From positions 124,001 through 188,000 of the forward strand of contig CALSRA010000013.1 of assembly GCA_943788635.1 (NCBI GenBank): DNA of 64,000 nucleotides. The letters run 5' to 3'. The stretch is from an uncultured Alphaproteobacteria bacterium (GTDB lineage: Bacteria > Pseudomonadota > Alphaproteobacteria > UBA8366 > GCA-2717185). Both the position numbers and the translations under genes were made by a program. How positions within the stretch are numbered: position 1 is the stretch's first letter; the number at the start of each line of letters is the position of its first letter. The notes beneath the pieces were generated by a model, which searched no databases, was not told the origin of the DNA, and was given only the letters and a program-made list of their open reading frames with translations. This document shows, in pieces, positions 25,441-34,739 of the stretch.

Positions 25441-26676
25441 TTAGTCAGCCGCCGCTTTCGCCGCCGCGCGTTTTGGTTCGCCGGCGGCGTCTCGGCGATG
25501 GCGAGCGACCGGGTCGTGCACCACCGCGCCGGCGCGGGTGACCAGGGTCCCGGCTTGACGATTTCGTCTTCCGTATCCACCGTCAGCGACGTCCCGCCTT
25601 CCGGATCGATCAGCGGGCTCACGAAATTCAACTGAGGTTCTTGGCGTATAGCGCAAACGATCGGCGTCGCATCCGCGGCTACGCGGCCCGGCACGTTCGC
25701 GTGGCCGACGATCTTTACCCCGTGCTCCTCCACGACCTCGCCAAGCTGCGACAAGCGGGCAGTTGCCGCCCGGCTTCGACCGCCAGATCAACGATCACCG
25801 AGCCCGGCTTCATCGCCTTGACCATGTCGGCGCTCACCAGGACCGGCGCCGGGCGGCCCGGTATCAAGCGCCGTGCAGATGACGATATCCTGCTTGGTGA
25901 ATCGTTTCGGCGATCAGCGCCGCCTGCTTGGCTCGCGATAGGCGGCGCTCATTTCCTTCGCATAGCCGCCGGACGGTCTGCGCCTGGGCTTGAATTCCTC
26001 GTCCTCGACCGCGACGAAGCTGCCGCCGAGCGCTTTCGACCTGCTCCTTGGCGGCGGGGCGGACGTCGCTGGCCGAGACCACCGCGCCCAGCCGGCGCGC
26101 CGTCGCGATCGCCTGCAGTCCCGGCGACGCCCGGCGCCCATGACCAGAACGCATTTGCGCCGGCGGAACCGTGCCCGCCGCCGTCATCATCATCGGGAAT
26201 GCGCGGCCGAACTCCGCAGCCGCGTCCAGTACCGACTTGTAACCGGCAAGATTGGATTGCGATGACAGGATATCCATCGCCTGCGCCCGCGTGATTCGCG
26301 GCGCCATTTCCAGGGCGAAGGCGGTTATGCCCGCATCGGCCAGCGCCTGCACACGATCTGCTTCGCTGCGCGCCTGTATCTGGCAAATCAGAACCTGACC
26401 GCTTGTGAACTCCGAAAGTTCATCAGTTCCTTCGGCGGCTGTCATCGGGCTCTGGATCTTGAGCACGATTTCCGCGCCCTCCAGGGCCGACTTTGCGCTG
26501 GCGGCGATTGTGGCACCCGCATCCCGGTACGCTTCGTCCGAAATGGATGCCCCTTTGCCGGCGCCTTTTTCGACAACGACTTCGGCGCCAAGGCCTATGA
26601 GTTTCCGGATGGTTTCTGGAACGCCGGCGACCCTCGTTTCATGGGGTCGCCTTTCCTTGAGAACAGCGATTTTCAT
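25441..26676 (-). pseudogene. NAD(P) transhydrogenase alpha-1 subunit PntAA, many indels
   Basis: The first 180 codons from ATG 26676 are intact: MKIAVLKERRPHETRVAG through MTAAGTVPPAQ. From about 26150 downward the frame changes repeatedly. Expected text remains visible in pieces: LQAIATARRLGAVVSASDV (NAD-binding), KEMSAAYRE, GGNCPL, KIVGHANVPGRVAADA and FVSPLIDPEGGT. The end GEPKRAAAKAAAD leads to TAA 25441. This soluble subunit binds NAD(H). The gene is divergent from a TauD-family gene. Protein residues are conserved despite the indels, which points to sequence error as well as to decay. Confidence 0.85.
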
Positions 26677-26880
26677 CAGTGGCGATCCTGCCTACCTGCG
26701 GTTTCCAAGCGCGCCAAGATACAGAAAGAACCGCTCTTGCCAAGAGGCTGTGACCGTATATTTGATTTTCTCGACGAAAGAGTTGAAGCTACGCGCAGAA
26801 TCGCGCCGCAATACGCACCTTAAATAGCGCCCATAGAAATTAAATCTGCCTTTGATTGAAAACGTATCAGGATAAAGTTC

Positions 26881-27744
26881 ATGCCCTACCAGCACATCGA
26901 AGTCACTCCAATCGCCGGCGCTCTTGGCGCTGAAATCGGCGGCATTGATCTGTCCCGCGAACTGGATGACGCAACCTTCGATGAAGTGCGCCATGCCTTC
27001 CATGAAAACCTCGTCATCTTTTTCCGGGATCAGATCCTGACCCCGGCGCAGCACAGGGCGTTCGCCCGCCGCTTCGGCGAGCTGGACATCCATCCCTTTG
27101 CCGCCGGGCTGGATGGTTTCCCCGAGGTCATGCCCGTTATCAAGGAAGCCACGGACCGGGCAGGTAATTTCGGCGGCACATGGCATTCCGACGTGACGTT
27201 TTATGAGAAGCCGGCGCTGGGCTCGATCCTGTACGCGCTCGATGTGCCGCCCCACGGCGGCGATACCATGTTCGCGAACATGTACATGGCCTATGACGCC
27301 CTCTCCGATGGCATGAAGCTGATGCTGGACGGGATGACGGCGCTGCACGACGCCTCCCGGGTCTATGGCGCTGCGAATAGCCGCGCGACTGACCGCCAGG
27401 AAAAGGGCAGCCAGTCGATGAAAATCCGTACCGGCGTGGATGCGGAAAAAGTGGTCGAACATCCCGTCGTTCGTACCCATCCCGCAACCGGCCGCAAGGG
27501 CCTGTTCGTCAACCACAACTTCACGAGCGGCTTTAAAGGCTGGACCGAAGCGGAAAGCGCCCCGCTGCTGGAATACCTGTATGAGCATTCAGTCCGGCCG
27601 GAATTCACCTGCCGGTTCCGCTGGCAGCCAAAGTCGATCGCATTCTGGGACAATCGCTGTACGCAGCATTTCGCCCTGAACGACTATCAGGGACATCGGC
27701 GTGAAATGCACCGCGTCACGGTTACCGGCGACCGCCCGGTCTAG
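26881..27744 (+). CDS. TauD/TfdA-family 2-oxoglutarate dioxygenase
   Basis: 287 residues. It belongs to Fe(II)/2-oxoglutarate oxygenases that hydroxylate small acids such as taurine or aryloxyacetates. The N-terminal GALGAEIGGIDLS is the family signature. Iron ligands are in TWHSDVTF (HxD, about residue 101) and in CTQHFALNDY near the C-terminus; the following arginine (GHRREMHRVT) would bind 2-oxoglutarate. It closely resembles the protein encoded at 54633-55469, so they are paralogues. Substrate unknown. It is divergent from the pnt genes and converges with a VOC gene. Confidence 0.88.
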   Translation: MPYQHIEVTPIAGALGAEIGGIDLSRELDDATFDEVRHAFHENLVIFFRDQILTPAQHRAFARRFGELDIHPFAAGLDGFPEVMPVIKEATDRAGNFGGTWHSDVTFYEKPALGSILYALDVPPHGGDTMFANMYMAYDALSDGMKLMLDGMTALHDASRVYGAANSRATDRQEKGSQSMKIRTGVDAEKVVEHPVVRTHPATGRKGLFVNHNFTSGFKGWTEAESAPLLEYLYEHSVRPEFTCRFRWQPKSIAFWDNRCTQHFALNDYQGHRREMHRVTVTGDRPV

Positions 27745-27772
27745 GGAGCGCCCGGTTTAGGGAGCGCCCTAT

Positions 27773-28162
27773 CTAGGGATTGTAAGCCGGACCCTTCAAT
27801 TCCACCGTATTGCCGTCCGGATCCTGCACATAGACCGACGGGCCGTTGCCCTCGGCACCGACGCGGCTTTCCACCTTGCCCATCTCGATCCCATGTTCGG
27901 CCAGATGGGCGCGGATCGCCTCGGCGTCGAAGGGATCAACCCGCACGGCGAAATGATCCATATTGCCCGCCCCCGCCGGCGGTGGGTTTTCCGCAGCATC
28001 CATCAGATCAATCATCGATGTTCCGGCGCGAAGCTGTACCAGCCCGATTGAATCCAGGCGTCGTTCCTCGGTGCAGCCCAGCACGCCGCAATAGAACGCC
28101 AGCGCACGATCCATATCCGCAGCACGGATGACAACATGATCGATATTGCGGATCGATATCAT
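27773..28162 (-). CDS. VOC-superfamily glyoxalase-like protein
   Basis: 129 residues spanning one complete VOC module pair. The start IRNIDHVVIRAADMDRALAFY, with a metal-ligand-type His, and the end SVYVQDPDGNTVELKG, with a Glu, are typical of glyoxalase-I or extradiol-type members. The middle MDHFAVRVDPFDAE supplies a further His. It is downstream of a serine hydrolase gene (9 bp gap) on the same strand. The reaction is unknown. Confidence 0.8.
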   Translation of the reverse strand: MISIRNIDHVVIRAADMDRALAFYCGVLGCTEERRLDSIGLVQLRAGTSMIDLMDAAENPPPAGAGNMDHFAVRVDPFDAEAIRAHLAEHGIEMGKVESRVGAEGNGPSVYVQDPDGNTVELKGPAYNP

Positions 28163-28170
28163 GATGCGCC

Positions 28171-29274
28171 CTAGCCCAGACTGGCCATGATCCTGCCGAT
28201 AAGGTCATTCGTCTTGCGGGGGTCGATCCAGCGGAACACCGCGACAAGCTGCAGGGCGGGATCGATCCAGACAAGATGCTGCCCCGCGCCCAGCGCAAAG
28301 AAGCTGGTTTCCGGGGCGTTGCTGAACTGCGCGCCGCCGGTGTTCAGCCACCATAACAGGCCATAGGTCGACTTGACGGGGCATGGCGTGCTCAATGCTT
28401 CGAACCAGCTTTCGGGAATCAGTTGCTGTCCGGCCCAGGCGCCGCGCTGGACGATGAGTTGCCCCATGCGGGCATGGTCGAGCGAAGCAATCCACAATCC
28501 GCCCCCCCAATGCGCGCCACCGGGCACAGATGCCATCGGCACGCCGTCGATTTCAAAGAATGAGTTGCGATAGTGATGCCACGTCCAGGTATCCGACGCG
28601 CCGATCGGGCCCATGATCCGTTCTTTCAGCACATCCGGCAGCGGACGACGGAACACCTGCATCAGGCACAGGCTCAACCGGTTGACCCGGACGTCGTTAT
28701 ATTCCCAGAAGCTGCCGGGCGGCTGCAGATCGCGATGGGTGCCCTTTTTCGAATTATCCGCGTCCGCACCGATACGGCGATGCCGGTCGATCAGGTCCGG
28801 CTTGTCCCATAGCGAGCCTTCGAACTCGCTGGTCATGTTCAGCAGGTGCCGCCAGGTGATGTCGCGGTTCTGGTCGGTATCGAAGGCCGCGTCAATGGCA
28901 TAGTCGCGAACCGGATCATCGATACTGCCGATCAGCCCGTCGGCAACAGCCAGCCCGGCCAGGATCGACAGGTAGCTTTTCGCGGCGCTGAAGGTCATCT
29001 CCACGCTGGACGTATCGCCCCAGCTTGCCGCGATGGACCCGTTCTTCAGAATCAGCCCGTTCGGGCCGGTCCGGTTCTTGCTGGGTCCCAGCGCTTCATT
29101 CCAGGGCGCCGGCTCACGCGATTTTTCGATTGCGGCAAGCCCGGCACTAAGGTCGCGCGGCCAGTGTGTTTCCGCACTTTCCGCAAAGGCGACGGCTTCC
29201 GCCAGCCGGTTTGCATCGAACCCCAGACTGCCCGGGTCGGCCCGGTTCAGCCCCGCAGGTGAAACATCATCCAT
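28171..29274 (-). CDS. Serine hydrolase, beta-lactamase/esterase family
   Basis: 367 residues from ATG 29274, chosen because the earlier in-frame ATG at 29289 overlaps the GGGGGAG ribosome-binding site. The catalytic SxxK is SAAK in TFSAAKSYLSI, and the second motif YxN is YND in WEYNDVRVN. A HWGGG segment stands at the usual third-motif place. There is no signal peptide, so it is probably a cytoplasmic esterase or amidase and not a drug-resistance lactamase. It precedes a VOC gene and follows glnK by about 20 bp, perhaps in one transcript with amtB-glnK. Confidence 0.8.
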   Translation of the reverse strand: MDDVSPAGLNRADPGSLGFDANRLAEAVAFAESAETHWPRDLSAGLAAIEKSREPAPWNEALGPSKNRTGPNGLILKNGSIAASWGDTSSVEMTFSAAKSYLSILAGLAVADGLIGSIDDPVRDYAIDAAFDTDQNRDITWRHLLNMTSEFEGSLWDKPDLIDRHRRIGADADNSKKGTHRDLQPPGSFWEYNDVRVNRLSLCLMQVFRRPLPDVLKERIMGPIGASDTWTWHHYRNSFFEIDGVPMASVPGGAHWGGGLWIASLDHARMGQLIVQRGAWAGQQLIPESWFEALSTPCPVKSTYGLLWWLNTGGAQFSNAPETSFFALGAGQHLVWIDPALQLVAVFRWIDPRKTNDLIGRIMASLG

Positions 29275-29295
29275 GACACACTCCCCCAAATCAGG

Positions 29296-29634
29296 TTACA
29301 GCGCGTCATCCCCGGTTTCACCGGTGCGAATGCGCACGGCTTTCCCCATGTCATAGACGAAGACCTTGCCATCGCCAATCTTTCCGGTCCGCGCGGCTTC
29401 CTGGATTGCCTCGACAACGCGGTCGACCAGGTCGTCGCTAACTGCGACCTCGACCTTTACTTTCGGCAGGAAATTCACCGTGTATTCGGCGCCACGGTAA
29501 ATTTCCGTATGGCCGCGCTGGCGGCCATAGCCTTTGACTTCGGTCGCGGTCATGCCGTTCACCGCCAGTTCACTCAGCGCTTCGCGGACCGCATCCATCT
29601 TGTGCGGCTTGATGACAGCCATCACCATTTTCAT
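29296..29634 (-). CDS. glnK: PII signalling protein GlnK
   Basis: 112 residues, the exact PII length. It senses 2-oxoglutarate, ATP and ADP and controls nitrogen metabolism, here most likely by blocking AmtB. The T-loop with GHTEIYRGAEY holds the uridylylation site Tyr51. The B-loop (TGKIGDGKVFV) and the C-terminal TGETGDDAL signature are intact. It lies 26 bp downstream of amtB. In most proteobacteria glnK precedes amtB; here the order is reversed. Confidence 0.94.
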   Translation of the reverse strand: MKMVMAVIKPHKMDAVREALSELAVNGMTATEVKGYGRQRGHTEIYRGAEYTVNFLPKVKVEVAVSDDLVDRVVEAIQEAARTGKIGDGKVFVYDMGKAVRIRTGETGDDAL

Positions 29635-29660
29635 GTTTCAGCCTCCCCGTGAAATATTGA

Positions 29661-30968
29661 TCAGAAATCGTAACTGCGTTCGCCATGCGCGGTGATATCG
29701 AGTCCCTCGATCTCATCCTCTTCAGCAACACGCAGTCCGAAAATTGCCGATGCAATCTTGATGATGACAAAGCTGGCGACCGCCGACCAGGCAGCGACGG
29801 ATACAACGCCAACCGTCTGAACCCAAAGGTGATCGCCAACGCCCATGCCCTCTGCCAGGCCAAGCCCCTGAAAACTTTCCAGCGCCAGGAACGACACCAT
29901 CAGCGTGCCCAGAATGCCACCGACGCCGTGGACCGCAAAAACGTCCAGCGAATCGTCGATTTTTATCCTGTGCTTGATCCATGCGGTCATCCACTGGCAG
30001 ACGATACCGGAGACAAGGCCGATGATCAGTCCGCCCACGGGCCCCACAAAGCCGGCGGCCGGGGTGATTGTCGCCAGCCCCGCCACCATGCCGGTGACGA
30101 TACCGATTACGCTGGGGCGACCAAACTTGATCCATTCAACCGTGGCCCAGGCCAGCGACGCGGTGGCGGCGGAAATATGCGTCACCAGCATTGCCATGGC
30201 GGCGTTGCCATCAGCGGCCAGCGCACTACCCGCATTGAAGCCAAACCAGCCGATCCACAGCATGGCCGCGCCTGTCACCGTGATACCCGGATTGTGCGGC
30301 GGCCGAACATGATCGGGGAAGCCACGACGGCTGCCCAGCATGGAGGCGAAAACCAGCGCGGAAATACCGGCGGTTACGTGGACGACAATGCCGCCGGCGA
30401 AATCGCGCACGCCCATTTCGGCGAGCCAGCCACCGCCCCATACCCAGTGTGTGACCGGTACATAGACAACCAGCAGCCAGACAGCGCTGAAAAACAGTAC
30501 GGCGGAAAACTTCACCCGTTCCGGATAGGCGCCGACAATCAGCGCCGGCGTGATGATCGCGAAGGTCATCTGGAACATGAAGAATAGCAGTTCAGGCACC
30601 GTACCTGACAGTGAATCCGTGGTGACACCGGCGAGGAACGCCTTGTCCAGCCCGCCGATAAAGGCATTGGCATAACCGCCGTCACTGAAGGCGAGACTGT
30701 AACCGACAGCCAGCCACAGCACCGACACAACGCAACAGATTGCAAAACAATGCATCAACACCGACAGGACCGCGCCGGACCGGACCAACCCGGCATAGAA
30801 CAGCGCCAGCCCCGGCAGCGTCATGAACAGGACCAGTGCTGTCGACACCAGAATCCAGGCCGTATCGCCACTGTTCAGACCATCCGCCGCAGCAGCCAGG
30901 CCCGGCCACAATATGGCACCCAGCCCGGCTAGAACCGGAACTACGTGATTTTTCTTCCCCGTCAACAT
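29661..30968 (-). CDS. amtB: Ammonium transporter AmtB
   Basis: About 435 residues from ATG 30968; upstream in-frame starts at 30992 and 31061 are possible, but this one places a signal-like helix (VVPVLAGLGAILWPGLAAAA) at the N-terminus. Eleven membrane helices follow. The pore residues are visible: DFAGGIVVHVTAG with Asp and the first twin His, and VFAVHGVGGILG with the second. The C-terminal tail (EEDEIEGLDITAHGERSY) is the usual GlnK contact. It carries ammonium across the inner membrane and is co-transcribed with glnK downstream. Confidence 0.93.
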   Translation of the reverse strand: MLTGKKNHVVPVLAGLGAILWPGLAAAADGLNSGDTAWILVSTALVLFMTLPGLALFYAGLVRSGAVLSVLMHCFAICCVVSVLWLAVGYSLAFSDGGYANAFIGGLDKAFLAGVTTDSLSGTVPELLFFMFQMTFAIITPALIVGAYPERVKFSAVLFFSAVWLLVVYVPVTHWVWGGGWLAEMGVRDFAGGIVVHVTAGISALVFASMLGSRRGFPDHVRPPHNPGITVTGAAMLWIGWFGFNAGSALAADGNAAMAMLVTHISAATASLAWATVEWIKFGRPSVIGIVTGMVAGLATITPAAGFVGPVGGLIIGLVSGIVCQWMTAWIKHRIKIDDSLDVFAVHGVGGILGTLMVSFLALESFQGLGLAEGMGVGDHLWVQTVGVVSVAAWSAVASFVIIKIASAIFGLRVAEEDEIEGLDITAHGERSYDF

Positions 30969-31161
30969 CCCTAGAAAACCCCCGCTCTGCATTGCGTGCG
31001 TAAATTGGCCAATAACCGGCCCTGTTTCTGAATTCGGCCCGTCGATTGCGCATTTTATCATCGTACCGCAATCTATTTCAGCATTCCAATGCCTGAATTG
31101 GCGGCAGCGGCAGCCGGATTAATATGTTGCGCCGTGGAACAGTGCGGTCGAAGGTGCCGCC

Positions 31162-31890
31162 ATGACGGAAAAGACAGAAACCGGACGCCGCCAATCCCCG
31201 GCGGACATTGGTGGCCGCAGCCTTCTGATTACGCTGGCGCTGAGCCTGGGCATCGTGGCGGGACTGTTCGGGATCGTCGTCACCTTCGGACGGCAGCTTA
31301 CGCCCGCCCTGGTGTCGCCGCCGATGCTCGACCTCGGCTTCGGCCTCACCGCCTATGCCGCGATCTTCCTGGCGCTGTGGGTCACCGTCGCCGGCACCGG
31401 CGGCAGCTTGCGCGATATCGGCTTCCGGCATTGCGACCGCTCCCTGTATATCACCGGGATTTTCCTGGCGCTGCTTTGGATTGGCGTGACCAGCGTCATA
31501 TATTCCGCCGTCGGGCAATGGGCGCTTGCCATCGCCGCCGGGCGCACGCTGGTTGCGCCCTTCCTGGCCAACGAAAATGCGTTTCTCCTGCTGCTGGTCA
31601 TGGCCGGCCCGGTCGCAGCTCTGGTCGAGGAAGCCCTGTTCCGCGGCATGATCTATGGCTGGCTGCGCAAACGGCTCGGCATCGCCCTTTCCGCCCTGAT
31701 CAGCGGCATCGTGTTCACCGCCGCGCATTTCTATGTCTATACGGCAGGACCGGCCTTTGTCGCCGAGATGCTGATGTTGTCGATCCTGCTGGCGCTGCTG
31801 TTCGAAGTCAGCCGCTCGCTCTGGCCCGGCATCCTGTGCCACGCCGCCAATAACCTCGTCCTGCTATCGATATACGTGTCCAGCACCTGA
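31162..31890 (+). CDS. CPBP-family intramembrane metalloprotease
   Basis: 242 residues with six to seven membrane segments. The CPBP (CAAX protease and bacteriocin-processing) motifs are all present: EEALFRGMIYGWLRK around residue 155, FTAAHF about 30 residues on, and CHAANNLVLL near the C-terminus. The Glu pair and the two His form the glutamate/zinc-type active site inside the membrane. Substrate unknown; bacterial members act on membrane or secreted peptides. It is divergent from amtB with about 190 bp between the chosen starts and stands alone. Confidence 0.85.
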   Translation: MTEKTETGRRQSPADIGGRSLLITLALSLGIVAGLFGIVVTFGRQLTPALVSPPMLDLGFGLTAYAAIFLALWVTVAGTGGSLRDIGFRHCDRSLYITGIFLALLWIGVTSVIYSAVGQWALAIAAGRTLVAPFLANENAFLLLLVMAGPVAALVEEALFRGMIYGWLRKRLGIALSALISGIVFTAAHFYVYTAGPAFVAEMLMLSILLALLFEVSRSLWPGILCHAANNLVLLSIYVSST

Positions 31891-32016
31891 CCTGCGCCAC
31901 GCGGCCACATCGCTGTTTTGGGGATGCCTGTGATTGCCGGGCAATGCCTGCGAAGGATTGCAAAATTGCGCGAAAAATCGTAAATTCTTCGTCTTTAACG
32001 GGTGGACCGTTACGTC

Positions 32017-32808
32017 ATGGCATACGAAATCGTAATTTCCAGACGCAGGAGCGCCTTACCGCCATTCGGGTCCGTCGCCTGTGCCGCATTCGGGTATTGG
32101 CTGATCTGGATCAGCTTCGCAGTCGCCACAGCGTCGATAATCACAGCCATTGTCGGAGCCGCCTGCCTTTGCATCGGGGTCGCCACGGGCATTGCCGCTC
32201 TGATACCGCTTTTTCGGTCAGGGCCGGTGCTGACCGTTGATGATCACGGTGTATTTGACGCCCGCCGCATGACCAAACCCATCCCGTGGCACGACATTAT
32301 CGACATCAACACTGCCATCCAGAGCGCCACGCCGTTCTTCACACCAACCTACGCAATCCTGACCGTCCGGACCCCGAAACAATATGCGAATGTCATCGGG
32401 CTTTGGAATCTGGGCAAGGACCGATCATCCGATCTTGGCGAATTTTCCATCAGTTTTCGGGAATTGGATACGACGCTGGAAAAATTTCTGACAGTTGCCG
32501 CAGATACGCAAAATGAGATCGCCGTAAATGCGCTGCGGAAACTGGAATCTGACAGGAAAGATCAGGCCAGCCGCCAACCAAAGCATCAGAAGTCTTTGCC
32601 GAAGCTTCGATCCGGCGACCTTGTCTTCGTCGCAGTAATCGGCTTTCCGCTGACCCTGCTTTTAATGTTTTGGATTACAAGCCAGGCCGGCATCGTATCG
32701 GTCCAGGATACTGGACCGACGGGTATGCTGCTATTTGCCATCAGTATCGGCGGCCCGCTGCTCATGGGCTATGGCGCACTCAGCCTTTGGCGTCGCTTCC
32801 GTCCGTAA
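32017..32808 (+). CDS. Membrane protein, STM3941-like
   Basis: 263 residues from ATG 32017; a GTG 15 bp upstream is an alternative. Two membrane helices near the N-terminus (ASIITAIVGAACLCIGVATG) are followed by a soluble region with GVFDARRMTKPIPWHDIIDI. That pattern is typical of STM3941-type proteins and bacterial PH-like membrane proteins. Two more helices lie at the C-terminus (VAVIGFPLTLLLMFWI and MLLFAISIGGPLLMG). Function unknown. It converges with the UbiB-like kinase gene. Confidence 0.5.
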   Translation: MAYEIVISRRRSALPPFGSVACAAFGYWLIWISFAVATASIITAIVGAACLCIGVATGIAALIPLFRSGPVLTVDDHGVFDARRMTKPIPWHDIIDINTAIQSATPFFTPTYAILTVRTPKQYANVIGLWNLGKDRSSDLGEFSISFRELDTTLEKFLTVAADTQNEIAVNALRKLESDRKDQASRQPKHQKSLPKLRSGDLVFVAVIGFPLTLLLMFWITSQAGIVSVQDTGPTGMLLFAISIGGPLLMGYGALSLWRRFRP

Positions 32809-32834
32809 CCACGATCAATTCGATTACCGTGTGA

Positions 32835-34181
32835 CTACGCCGCTTCCGGCACCCCCGCCGTTTCCAGCGCGTTGTGCTGCCGCTCGGCCAGTGTCTTCTG
32901 GTCGAAATCACCGATCAGGTCGTGGAACATGCGGTGCCAGTTGACCTCCGCCCTAAGGTGCATGAACACCGAACCAAGGCCGATGGCGGCGCGGTCCATC
33001 AGCACGAACTCGCGCGGCGGGGTGACACCACCCAGACGGCGCAGTTCCTGATGCACCTTGTTGGCGATGCGGGCACCGTACATGCCGCTTTCCGATTCCT
33101 GGATCTTCTGCACCTTGTCTTCCATCAGCGGCGCATAGACGAAATTCGCCCAGATGTTCAGCACGTCGATGGTTTCCTTGTTCAACCCGCTGAAGCCCCA
33201 GGTTTCATAGGCGTGCAGCGCCAGTTCCGGGTCGTCGTTGCATAATCCGTTATACAGGTCGATCACCCCGGTCACGAAGCTGGGCGGGAACACCCGGATG
33301 CAGCCGAAGTCCAGCAGGTTTACCGTATGGTCCGGCCGGACGCTGTAATTGCCCAGATGCGGATCGCCGTGAATGACGCCATAGCCGTAGAACGGCACAT
33401 ACCAGGCGCGGAACATGTTCTGCGCGATGGCGTTGCGCTCTTCCAGTTCGCCCTCGCGGAAATCCATCAGCGGCTGGCCGTCCATCCAGGTCATCGTCAG
33501 CAGCCGTTCGCTGGACAGTTCGGCAACCGCTTCCGGCACGTGCACGCCGTCTTCCCCGGCGAGCATGTTGCCATAGAGCGCCATATGCGCGGCTTCGCGG
33601 GTGTAATCCAGTTCCTCGCGCAGCCGGGCCGACAGTTCGGCATGAATCTGCTTGGTGGAGATCGCCTTGTCGTAACTTTCGAAGATGGTGAATGCCAGGC
33701 GCAACTGTTTCAGGTCCGCTTCCACAGCAGAGGCCATATCCGGGTATTGCAGCTTGCAGGCCAGCGCCCGCCCGTCCGGCCCGGTGGCGCGATGCACCTG
33801 TCCCAGCGACGCGGCATGGGCGGCTTCGCGCTCGAAATCCTTGAACTTGCTGCGCCAGTCGGGGCCAAGCTCGCTCGCCATGCGGCGGCGGACGAAGGGC
33901 CAGCCCATCGACGGCGCATTGGTCTGCAACTGCTGCAGTTCCTCGACATATTCCGGCGGCAGCGCATCGGGGATGGTCGCCATGATCTGGGCCACCTTCA
34001 TCAACGGGCCCTTCAGCCCGCCCAGCGCCGCTTTCAGGTCGCCCGCATGTTTTCCCTTGTCGAGATCAAGGCCGAGGTATTTCGAACCGGCAAACCTTAC
34101 CGCCAGCCCGCCAACCGCGCTGCCGACCCGGGCATAGCGTCGCGCCCGGCCGGTAATACTGCTGTTTTCATTCGATGCCAT
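32835..34181 (-). CDS. ABC1/AarF/UbiB-family atypical kinase
   Basis: 448 residues. The family's KxGQ motif appears as LMKVAQ (about residue 62), and the Ala-rich nucleotide loop as AHAASLGQVHRA. The kinase-like catalytic residues are in VIHGDPHLGNYSV and LLDFGCIRVF. UbiB-type proteins are ATPases that help extract ubiquinone intermediates from the membrane; other members act in lipid handling. There is no C-terminal membrane anchor, unlike UbiB itself, so this is a soluble paralogue. It converges with the membrane-protein gene and is divergent from a small hypothetical gene. Confidence 0.85.
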   Translation of the reverse strand: MASNENSSITGRARRYARVGSAVGGLAVRFAGSKYLGLDLDKGKHAGDLKAALGGLKGPLMKVAQIMATIPDALPPEYVEELQQLQTNAPSMGWPFVRRRMASELGPDWRSKFKDFEREAAHAASLGQVHRATGPDGRALACKLQYPDMASAVEADLKQLRLAFTIFESYDKAISTKQIHAELSARLREELDYTREAAHMALYGNMLAGEDGVHVPEAVAELSSERLLTMTWMDGQPLMDFREGELEERNAIAQNMFRAWYVPFYGYGVIHGDPHLGNYSVRPDHTVNLLDFGCIRVFPPSFVTGVIDLYNGLCNDDPELALHAYETWGFSGLNKETIDVLNIWANFVYAPLMEDKVQKIQESESGMYGARIANKVHQELRRLGGVTPPREFVLMDRAAIGLGSVFMHLRAEVNWHRMFHDLIGDFDQKTLAERQHNALETAGVPEAA

Positions 34182-34422
34182 GTTTATTAAGTGGGGTCCC
34201 CGAAGCGTGCTGTCAAAGGCTTAGGCAAACGCTTTTTACCGTCCACAGCGTCCCACCAATATCCCCATACGGGAGCAGGCGCCGAATAGCGCCCTGCCGG
34301 TTGCACCCGAATGCATGACCCGTTACCACTGTCGGGGAGCGCTGCCATCGCATTCCAGATGGGCCGACCAGTCAGCTGCGGCAGCGTGGTCGGGTTCCGA
34401 ACTTCTCCACGGTGGAGAACCG

Positions 34423-34734
34423 ATGAAACTGACACCGATGCAGACGGTGATCGCCAAAATGGCGGTCAAGGCCGACCCGATACCCGATGACCACCCCGTT
34501 GCCGCCCAGCTTACGGAAAATTTCGGCGAACATACGTTCTATCTTGCCGAGGCCGGATTGCTGGTGTTCCACCCGACCGAAGATTCACCGGATGGGCAGC
34601 AGACCGCGCAACTGGTTTTTATTGCCGAATGGACCGACGAAGAACGCACGGAACTAAGCGCGATCGAACCGCAACCAACCGAAATCGCCATCGCCTTTGC
34701 CGGCATGGATGATGAGGACGAGGAATTGGCCTGA
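34423..34734 (+). CDS. Small acidic hypothetical protein
   Basis: 103 residues from ATG 34423, supported by GGTGGAG 7-9 nt upstream; the frame is open further up but without family support. Very acidic C-terminus (MDDEDEELA). No domain recognised. It ends 5 bp before the amidohydrolase gene at 34740, so the pair is probably co-translated and may act in one pathway. No signal peptide or membrane segment. Confidence 0.65.
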   Translation: MKLTPMQTVIAKMAVKADPIPDDHPVAAQLTENFGEHTFYLAEAGLLVFHPTEDSPDGQQTAQLVFIAEWTDEERTELSAIEPQPTEIAIAFAGMDDEDEELA

Positions 34735-34739
34735 CCGGC

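Noticed and set aside
30968-31100. Sigma-54 promoter upstream of amtB
   Set aside because: I looked for the GG-N10-GC pattern with its flanking bases on the minus strand and found no convincing match.
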